The notes beneath the pieces were generated by a model. The model saw nothing but the letters and a program-made list of their open reading frames with translations, was not told where the DNA came from and ran no database searches. Made by a program: the position numbers and the translations under genes. This document shows positions 54,867-64,000 of a stretch of 64,000 nt of DNA, piece by piece. The stretch's first letter is position 1, and every line of letters begins with the position of its first letter. Source of the stretch: Kryptolebias marmoratus (lineage: Eukaryota > Chordata > Actinopteri > Cyprinodontiformes > Rivulidae); contig NC_051434.1 of NCBI RefSeq assembly GCF_001649575.2, positions 11,006,761 through 11,070,760 of the forward strand, written 5' to 3'.

Positions 54867-56944
54867 AACTCTTTAATCTTGTTAGAAGTTACTAAAATTG
54901 ATGGTAGTAATTTATTTAGTATATTTCCATTTCAGTCTGTATCATTTTCGGTTTTTCCTTTATTTTCAGATTTATCTTTAGTTTTAACCAAGCTAAGGTG
55001 TGGTGTAAATATCCACACATGCAATGAGGAAACACCAAAGTTGTTTCGTTTTTCCTTTTTTACACTAGATTGCTGAACAGGTTAAAAGTTGTTCCTTTTT
55101 GCCTCCTCTGCTCATATATTGCTGATAAATGTGCTCACACTCAGATGCACGACAGCGAGCTACCATTAAAGGAGCTACTCTGACCATCAGGAGCAATTCA
55201 GTGATCAGTCATGCTAAATGATTCTGTGGAGCCTGGGACTTAAACCTCAAATCCTTTGATTCATTCTGAAGCCAGAGCTCAAGAAACATCTCCAAATTTG
55301 GTACTTTTTTTATTATCATTTTCGGAAACGGTTTGTGTATGTAACCGGAGCTTTGTGCTGAATGAATGGAAAAGTAGCACAACAAACACAAGAAGCACAC
55401 ATAAACAATAGAAAATGAGCTCCATAAATCCGATGGTGATGGACTTTCCAACACATGGGAGGAGAAGGGAAACTGGTTTTTAGAAGGTCTTTTCTCCGTG
55501 GAGTCTCCATGGAAAGATTAAAATTGAAGCCGTACAGATGTGGCCCTGCAGCTGCAATTTCCTGCAAAATAAGACGCTCGACAGAAACAAAACGCTGAAG
55601 ACGAAAGGAATCTCAAACAGTGGATAAACAGATCCAAGCTGGGGTCGAAAGGGCCAGCACTTTTAACATCTGAGTCCTGCTTCAAGATGCACTTCTTACA
55701 GGCTACACATGTCTGGTAGCATGGAGGGAACAGTCATCACATGCTTGTGCTAAATTTAATCCTTTCCAACCCCAGAGAGGCCTTCACACCGAGACATTAG
55801 GAGCCATGTGCAAGAACCTGTGAAGTGGCAAGAAAAGAACAGGGAGCTTGTAATTTTTTAATTTCCTAATTTTTTGCGAGACCACTTTTTTTTTGTACCC
55901 CGAGGCCTGCAAAGGTGTAGTGAGATTTACAGATTTCATGACCAGGTTTTCAAGCAGCTCAGCCAGCTCGGATTATTACTCCAGATTCCTTTTCAAAGCC
56001 TAATAAAAATATCTTCATTCACAGGGTATAATTAAACATTTACTGCCTGCTGCAGAGCCTTTCTTTCATATATATTTTTTTAGATTAAAAAACTTAATTT
56101 TCACATTTACGGTCATCTCACTCTGGCAAAGTCATCAGGGAAATCTTGCTTATGGGGAGGCTGCACATGCAGACGAACTCATACCACAGCAAAGGCTCAT
56201 CATGCACATCTGTTAGCCAGAGACACACCACTATCTGTCCAGAATGTCATTAAACAGCAGTGCTGTAGATTTATTCTCTCCCAGCTGTGCCATATGAGCC
56301 TGTCCAGCCACATCTACAGTATGCAGATCCTCTAAATATATATAACACACACACACACTGACATCAAAGCATCCAGTCTGAATGGATTTACAGTTTTTAG
56401 GTGAAAAGTGTACATTCATTCCCTGCTTTTGTCAAGAAAAACGTGTTACTATGACAACACCATACACAAGCCCAATATATTGTGTTGATAATTCACGAGA
56501 TGAACAGTAAAGAATCTGGTGATATAAGGGAGGAACACAGGAGTAAATAAGTAAATTGAATTAGGAACAAATGCATTTCACTGCTGCACAGTCAGCCTTC
56601 AAAACCTAATTATAACATCAGTGCTGCCACCTGCTGGCTGACAGGTGAAACAACAGCTTCAACTCATCACCTCCGGAGTTGACACCTTAAAATACATTAT
56701 TTCATGGCAGGAATCTTGACTATTATACAGTCACCAAACACAAGCCTTATTTTTTATGGCTTCATCTACAAAACAAAATATAAATAAGCCAAAATTTGCC
56801 CCATGTTAAGCCAGAAAACAAATGCATCTGTAAATTGGAGAAATTGTATTTTCTGTGAAAATGTAGAGCAAATGCTGAGTGGTGAATGATTTTGCTGAAA
56901 CATGCTGAAGAAGCTGAAACTGATTTGTTAAAAGGTAAAAGAAG

Positions 56945-57105
56945 CAGAACACTAGCTAAAAGAAGCAAAATCTAATAGTAGCAAAAGGGTAACTACAAGC
57001 TAAAACTGGCTAAGCACGAGCTAAGAGCAGCAAATTTCAGCTAAAAGTACCTAAATCTAGCTAGAAGCTCAAAGTACCAAAAAGCTAGCTTGAAGCTAAA
57101 AGAAT
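56945..57105. repeat. Degenerate AGCTAAAAG-type tandem repeat
   Basis: Irregular repetition of AGCTAAAAG, AGCTAAAAC, AGCTAGAAG and AGCTTGAAG variants at spacings of 12-25 bases. Confidence 0.6.
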
Positions 57106-58025
57106 CACAAGAAGACTGAAGCAGATTTCAGTCTCGCCCAAATAACAAGTTGCACCAGAAATCCAACACTGGGGCCTTTTATAACAGAGCATATTCGGCT
57201 TCTTGAGGAAGCTCAGGTTATTTGATGTTTGCAGCAGAATGTTGCACATTGTCCAGGCTTTAGTGAAGACACTGGAGACAGAAAACTTAAAGAAACTAAT
57301 AAATGGATAAAAAAGCCCTTTGAACTGCTCTGGAGCCCTTAGAGTTCTTTGCAGAGAAAGGATAATTGTACTATTTGCTCACCATATTGAACACCTCCGC
57401 ATATTTTCTGCACAACGTACTGATAAAAAGGTGGAGACCTTTCAGTCAGAGACATCTTCAGCCCCACTGAAAACAAGAGCAGCGTAAGATCTCATTTCTG
57501 CCTACAGTAATAAACTTGTGTAGATTAGTTACATACCGTTGGTCTGTCGGAAAAACACACACTGATCCATTATAAGAACAACACGCTCCTGTTGGAGGTA
57601 GGACAGTGTCATGTGAATGTCAGACCGGTGATAAAAACAAAAACCAGATAAGAAAGAACAGACAGACTGGTTGGTCAGGCTTTTTTTGGAGTGAGGAAAA
57701 TGGCTTAAAAAATAAGAACAAACAGAACGAGATAGTAAGCTTTTAACTAATAGCTGATCTACATACAGTTTTACCCACACCTTGTTGGTTCGGCAAGAAT
57801 GGACAAAGGAATGAATACTTTAAGGCTTTAGACACCGTGAATCGCAGCGCCTGAACTAATTACGTTTCAATGAAATTAGATTTTTCTTAAATGTTTTTTG
57901 ACCACATGTGTTTATAACCAAATTCAAAATTATCAAAGGGCTTTCAAAACTTTATGTAGCACCATCTTAAATTCACATTAATATACTGCTGGAGTAATTA
58001 CATGCAAGCAGAATAATTTAAATAA

Positions 58026-58031
58026 TTTATT
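58026..58031 (-). terminator. Candidate RAB25 polyadenylation signal
   Basis: Minus-strand AATAAA (plus TTTATT) about 350 bases beyond the RAB25 stop codon. Confidence 0.45.
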
Positions 58032-58379
58032 CCAACTCATTCCCTGTGTATTCTTTTACAAAAGCAATAAAACTTTACAAAGCACCTCTAAAAAAATTTA
58101 AAAAAAAAAGAAAACTGCACAGCTAATCTAAAGTAAAGAATACCCATCAGCCCCCACCAAAAAAAAAAAAAATACATGTATAAAACATGGTTTTACTCAG
58201 CATTTGCATCACTAAATCAATGACCTATGAACTGTACAGTTTTTATATTTAAAAGTGTTGGGATGCTGACTGCTCGGCCTCACCTCTAAGACTGAATGTT
58301 AAATGCTTGAACTACTGTCAAGCGTGATGTTGGCTCAACGAAGACTGTGGGAATCTTCATGAGGGCGGTGGTCAGCCTG

Positions 58380-60730
58380 TTAGGAGCCCTTGCAGCAGCC
58401 TTTGCGCTCCTCCTGCTCTTCACTGCTCGCTCCCAGCGGACGGGACAGGGTCACGGCGCTGATGGAGCCGCGGGTCACCTCTCTGCTCGCCACCTTCTTG
58501 TGGATCGCTGCAGAGAACAAACATGTCACCGCCACGTCCTTTATGCCGCCCGCAAATCAAAAGCGAGGAGCCGCATGTTTCGTGGCGCCTTACCCATGAG
58601 GACCTCGTTGAAAGCTTCCTCGACATTTGTGGAGTCCAGCGCTGACGTCTCCATGAACATGAGGCCCTTCTTGTCTGAATGGGTGCAGAGTTTTGGCATC
58701 AAACACAAGAATGGCGTTTGAGATACGATTTTACAACAATAAGTTCCCAACCTGCAAAGTCTTTGGCCTCCTCTGTGGGCACAGTCCTGAGGGTGTCCAG
58801 GTCGCTCTTGTTCCCCACCAACATCACCACGATGTGAGGGTCTGCGTGGTCGTACAGCTCCTTCAGCCATCGCTCTGCGCTCTCGTAGGTCAGGTGCTTG
58901 CTGATGTCGTACACCAACAGCGCTCCGACGGCTCCTCTGTAATACCTGAGCCCAGCAGATAACAGAGATTAACCATTCACCAAATTTTTTCCAAACAGGA
59001 AAAATAATGACAGTAGCATTCCTTGAAGGAATGCATATCACTTGCTGCCTTGCGGGCCAAAAATGAAAGCAAAGATCTTGCCCAATCTGTTGGTGTTCGG
59101 AGTAAACTCCCTGCTGCTAACACTCACACATTTCAGCTCAATATCTGTAAAACTGAATGAGTTAAAGCGTGAGAGCCATCTTGAATCAGGCTGGCTCTTA
59201 AAGAAAACCAGCTTGAGATGTTTCTGAGAGTTTTATTCAAATCTGTCCAGTGAGTTATGAGATATTTTGCTAACAAACAGAGAAATGCAGACCGATGTAG
59301 GTTATTAAATGAATGCCGACTGCACTGAATGTCAGGTAATAAAAATGGATAGCTGAAACCTTATTTTTCACTACAAATAAATAAAACCAAAATATCTGCA
59401 TTATCTTTCAAGTCTGGCTGTTTTAAATGGTAAAAAATAAATATATTTTTCTACCGTTGTGGAAATCTGTTTTCCTTAACTCAGCTGTTGAGACCACAGT
59501 AGGATTAGTGTTAGTGTAGATATGTTTAATTTCAGTTTTAGTTAGCAAGAATGCTATTCAGACAAAAATAACTTATTTAATGATATCTTAAAAAGAGTCA
59601 GGAGTGTGTTTTGATTATATGTTACAATGGCCTGCCATACATTCCAAGGTTAAAACATCAAAAGCCGTTTGGAATCAATGCAAAAAAATCTTTACATTTG
59701 GTAGTTTTTTAAATAAATGGGTATTTCTTTCTATTATATTAGGCCTTTTTTGTGTGGAATAATTTTTGCTTATTTGTATCCAATCTTTATGTCCTAACAT
59801 TTTGTACATTTATATTTGTGTATTTATGCATATCTATTTTTTGTAATTATTTTTGTACAGTAATAAGGTTTTTTTTACTGTTTGGTTGACCACTTTGCTG
59901 CTGCAACAATGCAATATTATTATTTTATTCTTTATTAAAACTGCCACATGTATGAGTCAACAGTTAAGCCATAGTCTTATTTCATTCTTTATTAATAACC
60001 GTGTGTGTGTGTGTGTGTGTGCACCCACGCTGAGGTGATGGCCCTGTAGCGCTCCAGCCCTGCTGTGTCCCAGATCTGGGCCTTGATGGTGAAGTTGTTC
60101 AGCTGAACGGTCCGCGTGCTGAACTCGACACCGATGGTGGTGCGGCTGTCGTGGTTGAACTCATTCTTGGTGAAGCGGGACAGAAGGTTGCTCTTCCCCA
60201 CGCCGGACTCCCCTATCAAAACCACTATGGAGACCCACGTGTGCTTTAATGCCACATTAGACTCCGAATGAACTCGTTTTCAGAACAAATCAGTCGTCAG
60301 CACGACCATTAAGCCGACATGAATCACTTTTCTGTCTCTCAAATACCACACACGGTGACATCACACCAACGTGGCAAATCTACACAGGCTGACTGTACTT
60401 TGGAATGAGAGGAATGGAAAATCACTGCAGCTTGGGAAATAAGTAATAAATAAGTAATACAAAACTCATTATGATCTTGTAGCTAAGCAGAACATGTAAG
60501 AACTTGTGCCTCTCTAACAGGTCAAAGGTCAGACTTTACAGCCAAATTCACAGGAAGCAATCACTTCCTTATTTTCCTGCTCGCTGATTTTTCTTGGAAA
60601 TTACAACCACCTGCTGCACCCAACACCTTCAAAGTGTAGAAATAAACCTTAATCTCGTTCTAGACAAACGCAGCGGAAGTAAACTTTACTCACCTTTAAA
60701 GACAAAATTGTACGACTCATCAGACCCCAT
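58380..60730 (-). CDS. RAB25: Ras-related GTPase Rab25 (Rab11C)
   Basis: Epithelial member of the Rab11 subfamily, acting in apical recycling endosomes. Five minus-strand exons: 60694-60730, 60029-60224, 58752-58945, 58594-58674, 58380-58507; 636 bases, 211 residues (human 213), all phases agreeing. It starts [12 protein letters not shown], with P-loop GESGVGKS at 17-24 and then the Rab11-type [16 protein letters not shown]. Switch II reads WDTAGLERY, with Leu69 where nearly all Rabs have the catalytic Gln. This substitution is the hallmark of Rab25 and separates it from Rab11A/B. NKSD and ETSALDSTN follow. The C-terminus is GCCKGS, a two-Cys prenylation site with a tail unlike mammalian CCISL. 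Intron 2 has a CA array at its donor, and intron 3-4 sequence between 58946 and 60028 holds a family A repeat. UBQLN4 is its upstream neighbour, as in other vertebrates. Confidence 0.95.
59016..59320 (+). mobile_element. Dispersed repeat family A, copy 5
   Basis: Starts with the perfect palindrome GCATTCCTTGAAGGAATGC (59016-59034), then GCTGCCTTG, TCAGCTCAATATCTGTAAAA, GAGCCATCTTGAATCAGG and GAGATATTTTGCTAAC. The same blocks occur in copies 1, 2 and 4. Lies in RAB25 intron 2, antisense to the gene. Confidence 0.7.
60000..60022. repeat. (GT)n / minus-strand (CA)n at the RAB25 exon 2 donor
   Basis: On the minus strand the donor GTGGGTG of the exon at 60029-60224 is followed directly by a CA array. 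CA arrays bind hnRNP L; a role in splicing here is inference. Confidence 0.85.
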
Positions 60731-61469
60731 GCTGCATTTAGTGCCAATGGGTCCCTCTGTCAATCAGTGAATATCCTGAAGCCACTTTCAAAGTCTGGAG
60801 GAGTTTTCAAACAAAGGAAGAAAGCAACTACAACCTCGCCCCTCCAGTACAGAGTAAAGGTGAAAATGAAAGGGAAAAAAAAACCCAAAGATTTTCTTCT
60901 TTTTCTCTGGATACGAGCAGCTGCTCCCGACTGAAGGCAGACAGAGGAGTATCAGGGTTCCTGATTGTCCATCAGCTGACGCCCAAAGGAGGGCCGGAGG
61001 AAGGAGAGCAGGTGAAACAGGTAGAACGACTCGCAGGGACAGACTCCACCCTCCGCTGTGCTCTTTTCACCCAGGGAATCATTTGTATAACAATAAACCT
61101 CACCCAGCAGGTGGATATGTGCACCAGAACATGTCGCCCTTTTAGCACTGGTTCTACATTTTACAGGGCTGAGAACACGGCGCTCGATTTGATTTTTGTT
61201 TTATTTTACTATGTTGTATTTTTTAGATGGAATTTAGGTTCTTTTAGCAATAAGAGTGCAGGAAAATAATAAATAAGAGTCAGCAAAATGACAAGTTAGG
61301 CTTGAATGAAAACATTTAAAAGGCTATTTAGGTTGTCGATGTAACACTTGACCTTATTCTTAGCTCAGTTCATAAAAAGCATGAGAAAGATTTTGTTTCA
61401 AAGCTGTAGAAATTAAATGTCTTGCAAACATGCATTTTAAGACCAACTACAGACAGAACAAAGAAAATA

Positions 61470-61985
61470 TTTTAAGGGATAGTTCAGATCTGTTAAAGAG
61501 TGGTTTTGTGGAAAGGTTACGAACAATTAATATCTTACATGTTGTAGACAGTTCTGTGAACGACCTCAGTTTTGGAGAAACAGGGTTTATTTCTGACCAA
61601 TCTAAACTATTTCATATTGATTTCATGCCATTTTACAAACATTTACACCACTATCAATTTTGCTTTACACAGTTATTCTGGCAAAGATATGATATTCCTG
61701 CAGGAGCAGCTTACTGCAACTGCTATTTGCTGTAACCACATAATTAAATGCTAATACCCATGTAATGCAAAACTAATGGTTTATTAAATAGTGCTTGCAA
61801 AATCCACTCTAAATTATTTTTTAATAAGAGCCGTTTTAAGACAGCAGCAACCCACTTTCATCTTGGCCTAAACATTGTCTCCTCAGTCCAGTCAGAAATA
61901 AACTATTTTGTCTAAACTGACGCCGTTTAAAGAGCTATCTACAGCAGGTAAGATGTTAATTGTTCATAATCTTTCCACAGTACCC
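61470..61985. mobile_element. Dispersed repeat family B, copy 3 (foldback/MITE-like)
   Basis: The left end TTTAAGGGATAGTTCAGATC is followed by GTGGAAAGGTTACGAACAAT and ATCTTACATGTTGTAGACAG. The right end at 61925-61980, read on the minus strand, gives GTGGAAAGATTATGAACAAT and ATCTTACCTGCTGTAGATAG. Inverted ends of about 55 bp therefore enclose roughly 370 bp of non-coding DNA. The 'GGGATAGTTC' start recalls a repeat common in percomorph fish. Confidence 0.7.
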
Positions 61986-63302
61986 CAGTTCAAAAGATTA
62001 AAATTATTGCTTTGAAGCTAAGTGTTTAAATGTAGTTGAAACTGAGATTTGTTTCCATCTACAAACTATTTTTGCATGAATGGACTGTATGTGCATGACA
62101 GTATTTTGTAAAATTTGTTTCGAGTCCAGGTTTTTTTTTAAATGAATTTTGTCTTCCCATTAAACAAATCAAAAAAACAAACTTACCAGGACCTTTAAAA
62201 CTCCTGTAATGAAGTGAGACAAGTGTAACTGTTTTTGACCATGATTTATTTTTTTAGTACAGTACTGTTAAAAGTTAGTTCCAACATTTTCAACTGGGAG
62301 ATGGATTTTTGTTTCAGCTGAGGTCAACAGACAAAGCAAAGCTATTGAAGCAGTTGCCAAGGTTACCACAACTACGATGCTGAGAGTTTCAAAAGGAAAA
62401 GTAGTAATAATAATAATAATAATGATAAAACAACCTAAACTTTATGATTTGAGAACTGTATGGTGCCACCATATCAGAAGTGTTTTTTTAAAGCCTTTTT
62501 ATCATTTCTTTTTTAGCTCAGTTGATTTTCACATTTAATTTATGTGAATAAATCAGTATCACATCTAGGTACTATTTGCACCTCAAAAAAAGAAAAAAAA
62601 AAGAAAAACAATAATCAGATTTAAATGAAAAGAAAGCTTGCTTGTATCATTCATATTTCTACTAACAGCAACCTGTGCTCCAGAGATGCTGCAAAGTGAT
62701 TCACGTTTATGGTTTAAATCCTGAATGACGGCGTGAGGCCTTTATCGAAAGTGAAGGTGTCTGATTCACCCACTGAGTGAGGCTGTAATTTGCTGACAAT
62801 GCAGCACTGCTACCTCAGACGGAAAACGCTGCACTCACGGGTGGGCACTTTGACCTGGAAAGACGAATTACAGCTTTAAGGGAACTGTGAAAGGCGTCTT
62901 GTTATTAGGCGCTTGTAATAAATAGTGAAAGCTGTTGGGCAAAAACAGCTGAGTGTGGAATCTTACACAGGGGGGGCAAAAAAAAAAAGTGGGAAGAATG
63001 AGGCCGAACATCTGTGCGAACACGTTCAGGATTACTGTCTGCATACCAGAAAAATACCAAACTGTCTCACAGTAGCTATGTATGAAACAGAGCCGACTGC
63101 CGTTCACGTCACATGGGTTTAATCATGTAAATGTTTGTCTACAACACTAAACTCCAGATTTTTGTGGTTAAAAAAAGGAGGTAATATTTGAAAATCCCTT
63201 TCCATCAGAACTTTTCAATCCTTCTCTTTACACCAGAACAGCCTTCAAGGAGAGTGATTCAGTCCAATTCTACAACAGACCTCTGCAGAAAAATCTGGTT
63301 GG

Positions 63303-63348
63303 AAAAAAAAAAAAGAAAAACAAAAAAAAAAAAAAAAAAAAAAAAAAA
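63303..63348. repeat. Poly-A tract
   Basis: About 46 bases, nearly all A with two interruptions. It may be a retrotransposed tail or simple slippage; no adjoining retrocopy was recognised. Confidence 0.85.
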
Positions 63349-63541
63349 TTAAGGGGAAATAGGGAATGATCTGAGAACAGATGAAGAGAGTGAGGGTCTT
63401 TCAGTTCTTTTGCAAAGTTTCTTCTGTAAAGTTTGGGACCATACACATAAATTTCTCTTGCTTCTCTCTGCAGATGTAGGGTGTTATGAGTTAAGGATGT
63501 ATTTATGAGCGTGTCTGAGCGTCAGTATGTACTGCTTGTCT

Positions 63542-63946
<405 letters not shown>

Positions 63947-64000
63947 CTGGACAGAAACAAAAAAGAATACACACAAGGGCTGTATTATTATTCTCCATCA

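Larger units (their letters stand above)
51044..58379. other. Gene-free interval upstream of ZNF385D, to RAB25
   Basis: No coding exon recognised. Holds a (TCC)n array just upstream of the ZNF385D start (51212-51255), a decayed pentamer satellite (52015-52373), X-box-like motifs (53181-53203), a (GT)n run, a G-quadruplex-prone G run (53661-53685), a family A copy (54451-54866), a degenerate AGCTAAAAG-type repeat (56945-57105) and, from about 58030, the RAB25 3' UTR. Confidence 0.6.
60731..63541. other. RAB25 upstream region and UBQLN4 3' UTR
   Basis: No coding exon recognised. Contains a family B repeat (61470-61985), a short (TAA)n run near 62403-62427 and a poly-A tract (63303-63348). The part next to 63541 should be UBQLN4 3' UTR. 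No convincing minus-strand polyA signal was found, and LAMTOR2, which sits between these genes in human, is not present. Confidence 0.55.

Overview
The window is vertebrate nuclear DNA, almost certainly from a ray-finned (teleost, probably percomorph) fish. The evidence is short GT-AG introns, an AT-rich background with small CpG-rich promoters, many CA/TG and pentanucleotide microsatellites, remnants of teleost-type LINE and hAT-like elements, and proteins close to vertebrate orthologues. Seven protein-coding genes are supported. For six of them the complete coding exon chain could be assembled, with phases agreeing at every junction. I see no rRNA, tRNA, CRISPR array or prokaryotic features.

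Layout: OTUD6B (minus, 1064-5189, 8 exons); then, divergently, RAB5A (plus, non-coding first exon near 6.3-6.6 kb, CDS 10433-11833) and KAT2B/PCAF (plus, 14548-21187, 18 exons). SGO1 (minus, 22651-26375, 9 exons) lies tail-to-tail with KAT2B. A gene-free 10 kb stretch rich in old transposons follows, then ZNF385D (minus, 36504-51043, 8 exons, including a first exon with only 10 coding bases). After another 7 kb without genes come RAB25 (minus, 58380-60730, 5 exons) and the 3' end of UBQLN4 (minus, 63542-63946, running off the window).

RAB5A-KAT2B-SGO1-ZNF385D matches the human 3p24 gene order as I know it (without PP2D1). OTUD6B belongs to human 8q21 and RAB25/UBQLN4 to 1q22, so the window contains two apparent synteny joins. 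The genes do not form one pathway: OTUD6B is a deubiquitinase, RAB5A and RAB25 are endosomal GTPases, KAT2B is a histone acetyltransferase, SGO1 protects centromeric cohesion, ZNF385D is a zinc-finger protein and UBQLN4 is a proteasome shuttle.

I found no convincing wholly new biological system. The points most worth a second look are a GC (not GT) splice donor in RAB5A, CA repeats touching two splice donors, stacked acceptors in SGO1, a CCAAT/CHR/CRE-type SGO1 promoter, a near-perfect 17-bp hairpin at 27.07 kb, a hAT-like MITE nested inside a LINE, and a dispersed repeat family present in at least five copies.
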